A DNA stretch of 64,000 bases from Streptacidiphilus sp. 4-A2 (GCA_014284505.1 JAAFYY010000001.1:3472001-3536000), one strand, 5' to 3'; positions 1 to 11,835 are shown, numbered from the stretch's first letter. Program-made: numbers and translations. Notes: a model not told the origin generated them from the letters alone.

Positions 1-409
1 GTCGCGGGAGACCCGGTCCCAGACCCGGCGCAGCTCCGGGTCGTCCGCCATGGAGCGGATCAGGCCTCTGGTCCAGTGCAGGGCCTCCGTGTCCTCGGGC
101 GTGGCGGGGGTGAGCGAGCGGCGGGCCGAACGTTCCAGGAACTGCGGCACGGTCTCGCCGGGGGTGCGCCCGCCTGCCCGCAGCTCGGTCAGCCAGGCCT
201 GGACGCTGCCGGAGAGCAGGGGGCGACCGCCTCCTCCTTGCTCGGGAAGTAGCGGTAGAAGGTGCGCAGGGCGATCCGGCCGCGTTGGCGATGTCCTCGG
301 CGGTGGTGGCCTCGGCCCCGCGTTCGGCGAAGAGGGCGGCGGCCGTGCGGGCGATCTCCAGCTGGGTGGCGGCCTTGCGGCGCGCGGTCAGCGAGGGGCG
401 TGCGGTCAT
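1..409 (-). CDS. TetR family regulator (3' end off window, frameshifted)
   Basis: The reverse strand reads from an ATG at 409 into a TetR N-terminus: an Ala/Arg-rich lead, then ARTAAALFAERGAEATTAEDIA and, after a break, LRTFYRYFPSKEEAV, the usual recognition-helix block. The C-terminal ligand domain starts inside the window and leaves it at base 1. Two one-base losses, near 278 (Gly-Ile of the turn) and near 225 (Pro-Leu after the helix-turn-helix), break the frame; both sit in C or G runs. It is divergent from the SDR gene and 131 bp away, with a palindrome between them, so it probably represses that gene and itself. The ligand is unknown. Confidence 0.8.
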   Translation of the reverse strand, partial: MTARPSLTARRKAATQLEIARTAAALFAERGAEATTAEDIANAAGSPCAPSTATSRARRRRSPPALRQRPGLADRAAGRRAHPRRDRAAVPGTFGPPLAHPRHARGHGGPALDQRPDPLHGGRPGAAPGLGPGLPR

Positions 410-456
410 GGGGTCAGCCTACGGGAGGCCGCGTCACATTGGCACAGAACGCATGT

Positions 457-486
457 TTGGCACAGTGTGCCATTCAGACGTACTGT
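457..486 (+). promoter_or_regulatory. Promoter and TetR-type operator before the SDR gene
   Basis: TGGCACAGTGTGCCA at 458-472 is a perfect 7+1+7 inverted repeat. It overlaps a possible -35 (TTGGCA, 457-462) that is followed after 18 nt by TACTGT (481-486). A further half-site, TTGGCACAG, lies at 439-447. The position between the divergent tetR and SDR genes suits a TetR operator; binding is inferred. Confidence 0.6.
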
Positions 487-540
487 GCATGAGCCCTGGA
501 AAGAACTCGGGAGCAAAGAACTCGGGATCGGAGAACCCCC

Positions 541-1347
541 ATGAACCGCTTCACTGACCGCCGCGCCCTGGTCACCGGCGCCGGCTCGGGCATCGGCCAG
601 GCCACCGCGCTGCGGCTGCTCGCCGAGGGCGCGACCGTCGTCGCCGCCGACGTGGCCCGCCCCGGCCTGGACGAGACCGCCGCCCGCGCGGCCGCCGCCG
701 GTCACGCCGACCGGCTCAGCACCGTGCTGGTCGACATCGCCGACGAAGCGTCGGTACGCGCCGCCGTCGCCCCCGCCGTCGAGGCCATGGGCGGGCTGGA
801 GGTGCTGGTCAACGCGGCCGGGATCCTGCGCTCCACGCACACCGGGCAGACCACCCTGGAGCAGTGGAACGCGGTCATCGGCGTCAATCTGACCGGGACC
901 TTCCTGATGACCCGGGAGGCCCTGCCGGCCCTGCTGGCCTCCGGCCGCGGCGTGGTCGTCAACTTCAGCTCCACCTCCGCCACCTTCGCTCACCCGTACA
1001 TGGCGGCCTACGCGGCCAGCAAGGGCGGGGTGCAGTCGTTCACCCACGCCATCGCGCTGGAGTACGCCAAGCAGGGCCTGCGCGCGGTCAGCGTCGCCCC
1101 CGGCTCGATCAGCAGCGGGATGACCGACGGCTCCGGCGCGAGCGGCCAAAACCGCGGCCCCGGCATCCCGCAGGACGCCGACATGTCGCTGTTCGCCAAG
1201 CTCACCCCGGCAATCAACCCGTCCGGCTCGCAGTACGGCTTCGCCGGTCCGGAGGCGATCGCGGGCGTGGTCGCCATGCTGGCCTCGGACGACGGCGCGT
1301 TTGTCACCGGCACCGAGATCCGGGTCGACGGCGGCACCCATATGTGA
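541..1347 (+). CDS. SDR family NAD(P)-dependent oxidoreductase
   Basis: An intact 268-residue short-chain dehydrogenase. The dinucleotide-binding TGxxxGIG motif is at residues 12-19, the NAAG motif at 91-94, and the catalytic Ser (about 143-144), Tyr157 and Lys161 are present in the YAASK block. It ends in the usual GTEIRVDGG block of classical SDRs. ATG 541 is preceded by GGAG at suitable distance. Length and motifs indicate a cytosolic 3-oxoacyl- or alcohol-type reductase, but the substrate cannot be read from the sequence. The divergent TetR gene is the likely regulator. Confidence 0.9.
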   Translation: MNRFTDRRALVTGAGSGIGQATALRLLAEGATVVAADVARPGLDETAARAAAAGHADRLSTVLVDIADEASVRAAVAPAVEAMGGLEVLVNAAGILRSTHTGQTTLEQWNAVIGVNLTGTFLMTREALPALLASGRGVVVNFSSTSATFAHPYMAAYAASKGGVQSFTHAIALEYAKQGLRAVSVAPGSISSGMTDGSGASGQNRGPGIPQDADMSLFAKLTPAINPSGSQYGFAGPEAIAGVVAMLASDDGAFVTGTEIRVDGGTHM

Positions 1348-1398
1348 CGCCCCGCCTGACACCGCCCCGTGACGCCGGGCGAAGGCGCGGTTGCTCCG

Positions 1399-1429
1399 TC
1401 CGGCGCCCGCCCTCCCGGCGGGCGCCGGA
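1399..1429. terminator. Bidirectional hairpin between SDR and fur genes
   Basis: A perfect 13-bp inverted repeat (TCCGGCGCCCGCC at 1399-1411 against 1417-1429, 5-nt loop) lies between two convergent genes. There is no T run, as is common in high-GC actinobacteria. Confidence 0.75.
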
Positions 1430-1451
1430 CGCCGCAGCACCGCGCAGGCGC

Positions 1452-1874
1452 TCAGCCCAGCGGCCGGGCGCAGGAGGGGCAGAGCCCCCGGTAGGTGACC
1501 TCGACCCCGGACACCGTGAAGCCGAAACGCTCCGTCGCGGGCAGGTCGCCGAGCGGGTCGCCGGCCGGGTGGACGTCGCGGATCGTGCCGCACTCGGAGC
1601 AGATCAGGTGCTGGTGCGGCTGGCGGGCGTTGGGGTCGTAGCGCTTGGCCCGGCCGTCGGTGCAGACCTCCATCACCTCGCCGAGGGACACCAGCTCCCC
1701 GAGAGTGTTGTAGACGGTGGCCCGGGAGATCTCGGGCAGCCGGAGCGCGGCGCGGGAGTGCACCTCCTCGGCGGTGAGGTGCACGTGGTCGCCGTCCAGG
1801 ACCTCCACCACGACACGCCGCTGCGAGGTGATCCGCCAGCCCCGCCCTCGCAGCCGTTCCAGCAGGTCACTCAT
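1452..1874 (-). CDS. Fur family regulator, FurA/CatR type
   Basis: An intact 140-residue Fur-superfamily repressor. The winged helix covers roughly residues 10-80 (ISRATVYNTLGELVSLG), followed by the metal-binding dimerisation domain with HQHLIC at 87-92 and two structural zinc motifs, C92xxC95 and C132xxC135. It is divergent from katG. In actinobacteria FurA/FurS/CatR proteins next to katG act as peroxide-responsive repressors of katG and of themselves, so the same role is inferred here. The ATG at 1874 is the first in-frame start of usual family length. Confidence 0.88.
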   Translation of the reverse strand: MSDLLERLRGRGWRITSQRRVVVEVLDGDHVHLTAEEVHSRAALRLPEISRATVYNTLGELVSLGEVMEVCTDGRAKRYDPNARQPHQHLICSECGTIRDVHPAGDPLGDLPATERFGFTVSGVEVTYRGLCPSCARPLG

Positions 1875-1960
1875 GGGTTCACCCGTTCCAGGTCGGTGGG
1901 GTGGCCGAGATGTACCGGCGGCCGTCCGGGGTCCGATGGGACATGGGCTTGGTTCGCTTC

Positions 1961-1988
1961 TTGACTTGGACTGTGTCCATCGTAGGAT
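1961..1988 (+). promoter_or_regulatory. katG promoter with Fur-box-like inverted repeat
   Basis: TTGACT (1961-1966) and TAGGAT (1983-1988) are separated by 16 nt. The spacer holds the inverted repeat TGGACTGTGTCCA (1967-1979). This is the best promoter in the fur-katG interval and faces katG. The repeat is a good candidate for the binding site of the divergent Fur protein. The predicted leader to the katG ATG is about 250 nt. Confidence 0.65.
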
Positions 1989-2116
1989 CGGTTCCGGCAA
2001 TAGCCAAGGGACAGGATTCCTCCAGTACGGTGGGAGACGGAGACGTGACGGGACGACCGCCGGGGACCGTGCGGTACCGGCCTGCGGGAACGTGCGTCCC
2101 GTGCCGTGCTGTTCGA

Positions 2117-2134
2117 CACCGTCCCGGGACGGTG
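2117..2134. repeat. 18-bp perfect palindrome in the katG leader
   Basis: CACCGTCCCGGGACGGTG reads the same on both strands. It lies inside the inferred katG 5' untranslated leader, about 110 nt before the start codon. It could fold as a hairpin or bind a dimeric protein; nothing more can be said. Confidence 0.5.
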
Positions 2135-2182
2135 CTCCCCCGGCATCGGCCCGCCACGGCCCAGCGGCCGACAAGACCCTGA

Positions 2183-4473
<2,291 letters not shown>

Positions 4474-4479
4474 CCGGAC

Positions 4480-4580
4480 CGACTGGGCTGATCGGACTGA
4501 TCGGGACGACCTGACTGGTCTGCCTGATCGGTCCGATCGGCCTGGCATGCCCGACCGGCATGACCCGTCTGATCGGCAAG
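4480..4580. repeat. Degenerate ctgatcgg repeats after katG
   Basis: About eight degenerate copies of a CTGATCGGx unit follow the katG stop (for example at 4488, 4497 and 4526). The run is too short and irregular for a structural element I can name. Confidence 0.5.
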
Positions 4581-4588
4581 GAATGACA

Positions 4589-4623
4589 GGTACCCCCTGC
4601 CCGGTGCTCCGGGTAGGGGTACC
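4589..4623. terminator. Hairpin between katG and the GH92 gene
   Basis: GGTACCCC plus a GC stem pairs with the complementary block ending AGGGGTACC, with a tgct loop and one mismatch. It lies between convergent genes and can end transcription from both sides. Confidence 0.75.
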
Positions 4624-4636
4624 TTGCTGACCGGGG

Positions 4637-7600
4637 TCAGCCGGTGACGGTCACCCCGTCGGGCACATTGCCGACGGTGACCGGTGCGCCGACCGCCCCG
4701 GTGGACACGGTGACCGGGCGGACGTCGTTGACATTGCTGTCGACCACCCAGGCGGTGGCGCCGTCCGGGCTGAAGCCCACCGCGTAGGCGCCGGAGCCGG
4801 TGGGGATCAGCGCGCCCGGGGTGTCGGTGGCGACGCTGATCGGGGTGACCCCGCCCGCGCCGCTGTCGGCGACATAGACCGTGCTGCCGTCCGGCGAGAC
4901 CTGGGCGTACTCGGGGCCGGCGCCGGTGGTGACGGTGGCGCTGACCTGGTAGTCGGCGGTGTCGATCACCGAGACCGTACCGGCGCCGTTGTTGGTGACA
5001 TAGGCGCGGCTGCCGTCCGGGGTGAAGGCGATGCCGAACGGGGCCGCGCCCACCTCGATGGTGTGGGTCACGGTGCCGGTGGCCAGGTCGACCACGCTCA
5101 CCGTGCCGTCGCCCTGGTTCACCACCCACAGCTCGCCGCCGCCGGGCCGCACCGCCAGCCGCTCGGGCTGGCTGCCGACCTTCACCGGAGCGCCCGCGGC
5201 GAGGGTGGCGGTGTCGACCGGCTGCACCGTGCCGTCGCCGAAGTTGCTCACCCACACCGTCGAACCGTCCGGGGTGGCCGCGACATCGGCGGCGACGCTG
5301 CCGACCGGCACCTTGCCGATCACCGCGTTGGTGGTGGTGTCCACGACGGTCACGTCATTGCTGTTGTTGTCGGCGACGAACAGCCGGCCGTCGGCGGTGA
5401 CCATTGCCGTCCGGGCCAAGCCGACCGGGATCGCCGGTCCGGCGTTGTTAGGTGCGGGTGTCCACCGGGGTGACCGTGTTGTCGCTGTAGTTGGATACAT
5501 AGGCGGTCGGGATGGTCTGGCCCGGCTGTGCGACGGTTGCCAGCAGCGAGGTCCCGGCGATCACCGCGCCGTCCGAGGCCTGGGAGGTCACCGCCACCTG
5601 GTAGTAGCCGGTGGCCATGGTGGCCGCCGCGGCGACGGTCACCGGCGTGCGGTGCTCTTCCCGGCGGCACGGTGACGGTCGCGGTCGCCGGGGTGGCCGT
5701 CAGGCCGCTGGGGGCGGACGCCTTCCAGGTGACCGTGGCCGGGGTGGTGCCCTCGGTGTTGTCGACGGTGACGTCGACCGTGGTGGCGGAGCCAGGCGCG
5801 GTGCGCACCTGGCCGGGGGCGACCGTGACCGCCGCCCGGGTGGTCGGCGGGAAGACCACCGGGCCGTCGCCGAACGACGGCGGGGCGTCGGCCGCGGCCG
5901 TGCCCCAGCTGGTGTCGGGGGTGGTGCCCAGGGTGAAGTCCAGGGTGCTGGTGCGGGCCGGGTCGATCCAGGTGCGCTGCGAGGGGCGGCCGTCGACGGT
6001 CAGCCCGTGCACATAGGTGTCGCCGGCGCCCTGGGCGTCGATGGTCAGGGTACGGCCGCCGCCCTCGTGGACGACCGCCTTGGAGAACAGCGGGCTGCCC
6101 AGGACCAGCATCGGCAAGCCCGGGGTCTGCGGGTACACGCCCAGCGCCGCCCAGACGTACCAGGAGCTCATCGCGCCGAGGTCGTCGTTGCCCGGCTCCC
6201 CGCCCGGGGTCAGCGGGTAGAGCTGGTCGACCACCCGGCGGACCGTGGCCTGCGTCTGCCAGGGCTGCCCGCTGCTGTCGTACACCCAGGGGGTGTCCAG
6301 CGCCGGCTCGTTGCCCTGCCACTGGTAGGGCTCGTCCGGCCCGGCGTTCAGCTGGGTGAAGTAGCTGTCGAGCCGGGTGTCGGCGGCCTGCTCGCCGCCC
6401 ATCCCCTTGATCAGGCCCGCGAGGTTCTGCGGCACCATCCAGGTGTACTGGGCGGCGTTGCCCTCCTGGAAGCCGCTCTGCCCGAAGCCCCCGGTGGTCT
6501 GCACCGGCGCGCCGGTCGGGAAGGCCCCGGCCGCGTCACGGGGGCGGATGTAGCCGGTGTCGGTGTCGAACAGGTTGGCCCAGTTCTGTGAGCGCTTCGC
6601 GAAGCGGGCCGCCGTGGAGCCCTGTCCGAGGGCGTCGGCCAGCCGGGAGACGGAGAAGTCGTCGAGGGCGTACTCCAGGGTCTCCGAGGCGCCGTTGGGC
6701 ACCGGGCTGATCGAGTCGGAGCCGATGTTGGGCACATAGCCGCGGCTCAGATAGGCGGCGGCGTTGGGCCGCTCCACGTACCAGCCCTGTCCGGGCGCGC
6801 CAGTTGTCGCCTCGGCGCCGTGCACCATGTCGGCCAACGCCTGCCGGGTGTCGAAGTCCGTGGCGCCGAAGGCGTAGGCGTCGGCCAGGATCGGATCGGA
6901 GGAGTCGCCGTTCATCACCCCGCTCTCGCCGTTGGCGACGGGCCACTTGGGCAGCCAGCCGCTCTGCGCGTCGTCGTTGAGCAGCGAGGTGGCCATGTCG
7001 CTGGTGCGGGCCGGTTCGATCATGGCCAGCAGCGGGATCTCGGAGCGGTAGATGTCCCAGCCGGAGAAGTCGGCGTACTGCGAGTGCCCGGGCGCCACCT
7101 GGTGGATCCTGCCGTCGAAGCCGGGATAGCGGCCGTCGGCGTCATTGAAGAGGACCGGGTCGAGCAGGGCGTGGTAGAGCGCGGTGTAGAAGGTCGCCTG
7201 CTGGACCCGGGTGCCGCCGCTGATCTGCACCTTGCGCAGCTCGTTGTTCCAGGCCGCGCCGGTCGCGGCGGCCTGCGCCGGGACGCTCCAGGTGCGGGCC
7301 CCGGCAGCCAGGTTGGCCTCGGCGCCCTGCACGCTGACGTAGGAGACGGCGACCTGCATGCCCACCACCGGGTCGCGGCGGGTGTCGAAGGTCAGCCAGC
7401 CCCCGGCGACCACGCCGCTGCCCTGCGGGTGGCGCCGGGCCGGGCCGCCGACCGCTGGGTTGTCAGCTGCTCGGTGGCGGGGTGCTGGGTGCCGCTGACG
7501 CTCACCCGGCCGCTGCCCGGGTGTGACCGCGGTGTTGCTCGCGCTCTGCCCGCCCCAGGTGCCCGAGGAGGTGAACGGCCGGTCGAAGCGGGCGGCGAAG

Positions 7601-8381
7601 TGCACGGTGTAGGTGTCGGGCTGGCCGCAGAAGTGGCCGCTGGTGACCGTGCCGGTGATCTCCTGGTCGCCCACGGTCTGGAAGGAGGCGGCGGAGCTGC
7701 CGTTGGCGCTGTCCGCGACCTTGACCAGCAGCCGCGCCTCGGCAGTCCGCGGGTAGGTGAAACTCCCCACCCCGGTACGGTCGTTGACCGCCAGCTGGGT
7801 GCGTACTCCGCCGGCGGTGACCGCGTAGGAGCCCGGGTGCGCGGTCTCACCGGTGTGGGTGAAGGGCTCGTCGGCGGAGGCCGGCTCGGCCGGCAGCGCC
7901 CCGGTGGTCGGCAGGAAGGGGAAGTCCCCGGCGACGGCGCAGCCCGGCCCGGACACGTGGGTCAGGCTGAATCCGGTGAGGGAGGTGTCCGTGTAGGAGT
8001 AACCGCCTCCGTCCGGGCGGGAGGTGGTGTCCGGGCTCCACTGGAGCATGCCGAAGGGGGCGTCGGCTCCGGGAAGGTGTCGACCTGGCCGACCACCGCG
8101 CCGCCGCTGCCGGTCCCCACGAAGGGGTCGACCAGGGCGGCCGGGTCGGCGACGGGGGCGGGGGCGGGGGCGGCAGCGGCGGCGGCCGGGGCCACGGTGA
8201 AGGCGGTGAGCAGGGCCGCGCCGAGCAGCAGGGCCAGCGGCCGGCGCCGGGCGGCGGCCCGGCGGGCGGTCGGCGCCGGGCCGGCCGGGGAGGTGCCCGG
8301 CCGGACTCCGGGTGTTCCGGGTGTTCCGGGCGTTCCGGTTGGGGATCCGTGGGTTCCAGGGGAGGTTCCGGGGCGGGACAA
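4637..8381 (-). CDS. Secreted GH92 alpha-mannosidase with C-terminal beta-propeller (frameshifted)
   Basis: Exported glycoside hydrolase of family GH92, a family of Ca-dependent exo-alpha-mannosidases acting on N-glycan and mannan mannose. The N-terminus has a G-T-P-rich stretch, an Arg patch and an Ala-rich hydrophobic segment, then the family opening DPFVGTGSGGAVVGQ. Later come NGDSSDPILADAYAFG, EGNAAQYTWMVPQN with the likely acid Glu, and GNDDLGAMSSWYVW with the Asp pair of the base. An NPCBM-like segment and about 280 residues of YVTNN/VSVID repeats (YncE-like propeller) follow. TTG 8381 is chosen because AGAGGTGG lies just upstream. Breaks near 8055, 7490, 7435, 5660 and 5455 are single losses in C/G runs. 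It is last in the ABC transporter operon. Confidence 0.88.
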
Positions 8382-8408
8382 GAAGCCACCTCTTGGGTTG
8401 GGGAGGGG

Positions 8409-8439
8409 CCGTGCCGCCCGCGGCGGGCGGGCGGCACGG
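8409..8439. terminator. Intercistronic hairpin between binding protein and GH92
   Basis: CCGTGCCGCCCGC pairs with GCGGGCGGCACGG around a 5-nt loop in the 106-bp gap. In ABC operons such hairpins often stabilise the mRNA of the binding protein or partly stop transcription, so GH92 may be expressed less than the binding protein. This is inference. Confidence 0.6.
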
Positions 8440-8487
8440 GTCGGTTTCCGGGCGGTGTGCCGCGTGGGTGCCCCCGCCGGAGCGGGG

Positions 8488-9477
8488 TCAGGAACCGCAG
8501 TCGGTCTGGTAGAGGAAGCGGGCCACGCCGGGGCTGTCCACGTTCTGCCGGGTGATGATGGTCAGGTCGGTCTGGATGCTGCCGTTCACCGGCTTGCCGT
8601 CGAACGAGTTCACCAGCTGGTCGACCGCCTGCTGTCCGATGCCGTAGGGGTCCTGCGAGATCAGCGCGTCCACCGCGCCGCTCTTGAGGGCGGAGACCTG
8701 CTCGGGGCCCGCGTCGAAGGAGACGACCTTGATCCGGCCCTGCTTCCCGGCGTCCTTCAGACCGGTGCTGACGCCCTCGCCGGTCTCGGAGTTGGCGGTG
8801 AAGATGCCCACCAGGCCCGGGTGGGCCGACAGTTCGTCGCCGACCGCGGACGCGGCGCCCTGGGCGGTGTCGCCGACCTGCCGGACGTCGTCGATCCTGA
8901 TGCCGGGGAACTTGGCCGCCAGTTCCTGCTTGAAGCCCTGGATCCGGGCGTTGGTGGTGGTCGTGGTGAGGTCCGGGGTCAGCACCACCACCTCGCCCTT
9001 GCTGCCGACCAGCTGGGCCATCGCGTCGGCGGCCTTCTGCCCGCCCTGCACATTGTTGGAGGAGATCCGGGTGATCCCAATGGTCGGGTCGGTCAGGGTG
9101 GTGTCGACGATCGCCACCTTGGTGCCGTTGCCCTCCATGGTCCTGATCGGCCCCTCCAGCGAGTTCGGGTCGACCGGGGCTATCAGCACCCCGTCGGGGT
9201 GGTAGGCGGTGACACTGCTGACCGAGGAGACCTCCTCAGGCACGCTCCAGTCCACCGATCCGGTCGCGCTGAACTTGACCCCGAGCTTGCCGGACTCGGC
9301 CTGCGCACCGCACTTCATGGTGATGTAGAACGGGTCACCGGTCTTCCCGGCGATGAAGGTGATGGACTTGGCCGACGCCTTGCCGCCCGAACCGGATCCG
9401 CTCGCACTGCTGCATCCGCTGACGGCGGCGAGGACCAGCAGCGCGGCCGCGCCGACGGTCAGAGCCTTGGTGTGCAT
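8488..9477 (-). CDS. Sugar ABC transporter substrate-binding lipoprotein (RbsB-like)
   Basis: An intact 329-residue periplasmic-binding-protein fold of the ribose/galactose class (Peripla_BP_4 type). The signal peptide ends in the lipobox LAAVSGC, so the mature protein is lipid-anchored outside the membrane. SITFIAGKTGDPFYITMKCGAQ and GVLIAPVDPNSLEGPI match the family's strand and hinge blocks. ATG 9477 follows AGGAGG at good spacing. It is third in the operon after ATPase and permease and is followed by GH92, suggesting a mannose-containing or GH92-released sugar as ligand. The ligand is not provable from sequence. Confidence 0.9.
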   Translation of the reverse strand: MHTKALTVGAAALLVLAAVSGCSSASGSGSGGKASAKSITFIAGKTGDPFYITMKCGAQAESGKLGVKFSATGSVDWSVPEEVSSVSSVTAYHPDGVLIAPVDPNSLEGPIRTMEGNGTKVAIVDTTLTDPTIGITRISSNNVQGGQKAADAMAQLVGSKGEVVVLTPDLTTTTTNARIQGFKQELAAKFPGIRIDDVRQVGDTAQGAASAVGDELSAHPGLVGIFTANSETGEGVSTGLKDAGKQGRIKVVSFDAGPEQVSALKSGAVDALISQDPYGIGQQAVDQLVNSFDGKPVNGSIQTDLTIITRQNVDSPGVARFLYQTDCGS

Positions 9478-9544
9478 AGGTGTTCCTCCTTGGTGGGACC
9501 GTCCGGCGGCCGGCGGGAAGGGACCCGCGCCGCCCGGACGCGGG

Positions 9545-10677
9545 TCAACTGTTGTTGCGTCTGCGGCGTCGGAGCTGATCGAAGTAGACGGCCAGGATGA
9601 GTACCCCCCCACCGCCACCGTCTGCCAGAAGGACTGGACCTGCAGGATCGTGAAGCCGCTCTGGAGCACGGCCGGGATGAAGACGCCGATGACCGTGCCG
9701 ACGACCGTGCCGTAGCCGCCGAACAGGCTGGTGCCGCCCAGGACCACGGCCGCGATGGCATTCAGGTTGTCCTGTGCGCCGCTGGTCAGCGTGGTGCTGC
9801 TGTAGTGCGCGAGGTTGAGCACCCCGGCCAGTCCGGAGAGCAGGCCGGACAGCGCGTACACCTTGATCAGGTGGCGGTCGACCCGGATGCCGACCCGGTT
9901 GGCGGCCTCCTCGTTGGAGCCCGCCGCCCGGGTGTAGCGGCCGAAGCGGGTGGTGTTCAGCGCGAGCGCGGCGGCCACCACCACGACCAGGGCAGATCAC
10001 CACCAGCCAGGGCACCCCCAGGACGCTGCCGCTGCCCACCGAGTTGGCCAGCGCGTCGGGCACATTGCCGACGTCCACGCCATGGGTGAGGATCTGCGCG
10101 AAGCCCAGGGCCATGCCCAGCGAGCCCAGGGTCACGATCAGCGGCGGAACCTTGGCCTTGGCCACCCAGAGGCCGTTGAAGACTCCCAGCACAGGCCCGC
10201 GAGCATGCCCGCCACCGAGCCGGCCAGCACCACCCACCACCCGGCATCGGGACCGGAGTTGAGGGCGTTCATGGTCCGTACCGCGACCACGCCGGAGAAG
10301 ATCAGCACCGAGCCGACCGACAGGTCGATGCCGGAGGTGACGATCACAAAGGTCTGGCCGACCGCCAGCACCACCAGGATCGCCGACTCGATGGCCATAC
10401 TGCGGAACTCGAAGGTGGTGGCGAAGGCGTTCGGGCTCAGTATCGAGAACACGGCGACCAGGACCAGCAGCACCAGGAAGGTCCACAGGGTGTTCTGGCC
10501 CCGGGCCCGCTGCCACAGCTGGGCCAGTGCGGTGGTGGCGGCCGGGCCGGCCGCGGCGGCGGGGGCCGCCGGGCTGGTCCCGGGTACCGGCGGGGAGACC
10601 TCGGCCCGGGCCCGGGCGGCGGAAGGGGCGCCGCCGTCGGCGGTCTGCGGCCGGGCCGCTTCGGGTGCGTCGCTCAC
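9545..10677 (-). CDS. Sugar ABC transporter permease (RbsC/FrcC-like, frameshifted)
   Basis: Polytopic permease of the BPD_transp_2 family, about 375 residues with a long Ala/Pro-rich cytoplasmic N-terminus. Family blocks are visible: VGQTFVIVTSGIDLSVGSVL, VPPLIVTLGSLGMALGFAQ, NTTRFGRYTRAAGSNEEAANRVGIRV and GGTSLFGGYGTVVGTVIGVF. The GTG start at 10677 overlaps the ATPase stop as GTGA, so translation is coupled. The frame is broken near 10195, 9990 and 9605, each repaired by one base in a C/G-rich run. The C-terminus ends in an Arg-rich tail at 9545. Confidence 0.87.
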
Positions 10678-11441
10678 GCCGCTTCCTCCTCGTTGGTCAT
10701 CGCCCCGGTCATCGCGGCGACCAGTTCCTCCAGCGAGGTGTCCGCCGCCTTGAAGCGCGCGACCCGCCGCCCCAGCCGCAGTACCTCGATCCGGTCCGCG
10801 ACCGACAGCACCTCGGGCATGTTGTGGCTGATCAGCACTGTGGACACGCCCTTGTCGCGGACCCGCCGGATCAGGTCGAGCACCCGCCCGCGCTGGACCA
10901 CGCCCAGCGCGGCGGTGGGTTCGTCCATGAACACCACCCGCGAGGCCCAGGCCACGGAGCGGGCGATGGCCACGCTCTGCCGCTGGCCGCCGGACAGGGT
11001 CGCCACCGGCGCGTCGATGTCCTTGAGCTCGACGCCCAGTTCGGCGAAGGCGGTCACCGAGCGCTCCCGCATCCCGCGCTTGTCCAGCACCCCGAGCAGG
11101 CCGAGCAGGCCCTTGCGCAGAGTTTCCCGGCCCAGGAAGAGATTGGCCGCCGCATCCAGGTCCGCGGCCAGGGCCAGGTCCTGGTAGACGGTCTCAATGC
11201 CCAGGCGCTGCGCGTCCCTGGGACTGCCGAAGGAGACCCGCTGGCCGTCCACGCGGATCTCCCCGCTGTCCGGGACCGCCGCCCCCACCAGGTTCTTCAC
11301 CAGGGTCGACTTGCCGGCGCCGTTGTCACCGATCAGCGCCACCACCTCCCCCGGGTACACGGTGAAGTTGGCCCCGCGCAACGCCTCCACCTGGCCGTAG
11401 GTCTTCTTCAGTCCGCGTGCGTCAAGCAGCGGTTCTGGCAC
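10674..11441 (-). CDS. Sugar ABC transporter ATP-binding protein (single domain, FrcA-like)
   Basis: Intact cytosolic ATPase of the CUT2-type sugar importer, 255 residues. Walker A is GDNGAGKS, the signature is LSGGQRQ and Walker B is VVFMDEPTAAL, followed by the switch His in LISHN. It has one nucleotide-binding domain, unlike double-domain RbsA, so it resembles the FrcA group and would act as a homodimer. I chose GTG 11441 because AAGGAGG lies just upstream; an ATG at 11465 is in frame but lies upstream of that ribosome site. It is the first gene of a four-gene operon under a LacI-type operator. Confidence 0.9.
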   Translation of the reverse strand: MPEPLLDARGLKKTYGQVEALRGANFTVYPGEVVALIGDNGAGKSTLVKNLVGAAVPDSGEIRVDGQRVSFGSPRDAQRLGIETVYQDLALAADLDAAANLFLGRETLRKGLLGLLGVLDKRGMRERSVTAFAELGVELKDIDAPVATLSGGQRQSVAIARSVAWASRVVFMDEPTAALGVVQRGRVLDLIRRVRDKGVSTVLISHNMPEVLSVADRIEVLRLGRRVARFKAADTSLEELVAAMTGAMTNEEEAA

Positions 11442-11470
11442 CGTTCCTCCTTGCCTCGGACCCACTCGCA

Positions 11471-11520
11471 GACAACGTTGTCGTGGATGGATGAACTCAT
11501 GCCCTCTCGCTCACTGTCAA
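11471..11520 (-). promoter_or_regulatory. Promoter and LacI-type operator of the ABC/GH92 operon
   Basis: On the minus strand TTGACA (11520-11515) is followed after 18 nt by a weak -10, GTTCAT (11496-11491). The perfect palindrome GACAACGTTGTC lies at 11471-11482, just after the expected transcription start and 30 bp before the GTG start. This is the classical place for repression. The same 12-mer recurs at 12879 and 15288. Confidence 0.75.
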
Positions 11521-11762
11521 GGCTTCCGGCAGCAACTGTCGGCCCGTCAAACCGGTTGCGGACCAGCGGAGATACCGGGGCAGCCATCTCCGCAGTTCGC
11601 CAGGACCGGCTCCGACCAGCGCATTTGTGGCGCACTTCGGCGGTCGGACTGATTTGACGTCAGTCGGTCAGAAAAGTCCCCGAACCGTTCCCGGCAGGCC
11701 GCAGGCGCCGCGCCCGGCCCCCCGGGCCGGCCGGGTGGGGTAGCGCCACGAACGGCATTCAT

Positions 11763-11774
11763 GGCAACGTTGTC
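11763..11774. promoter_or_regulatory. LacI-type operator before lacI-1
   Basis: GGCAACGTTGTC differs at one position from the perfect palindrome GACAACGTTGTC found at the other three sites. It lies 61 bp before the chosen lacI-1 start, suggesting autoregulation or cross-regulation. Confidence 0.65.
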
Positions 11775-11835
11775 CGAAATCCCCGGCCCCTGTGGCCTGC
11801 TGGGGGTTTCCACGCGTTCGGAAGGGCGGCGGTCG

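Larger units (their letters stand above)
11442..11835. other. 394-bp divergent intergenic region, ABC operon / lacI-1
   Basis: Holds the ABC operon promoter/operator (11471-11520) and the variant operator before lacI-1 (11763-11774). The rest, including GC-rich 11690-11750, shows no gene I can support. Confidence 0.6.

Noticed and set aside
6820..9600. A 926-residue frame on the plus strand opposite GH92 and the binding protein
   Set aside because: Composition-driven shadow; the minus strand carries clear family motifs across the whole region.
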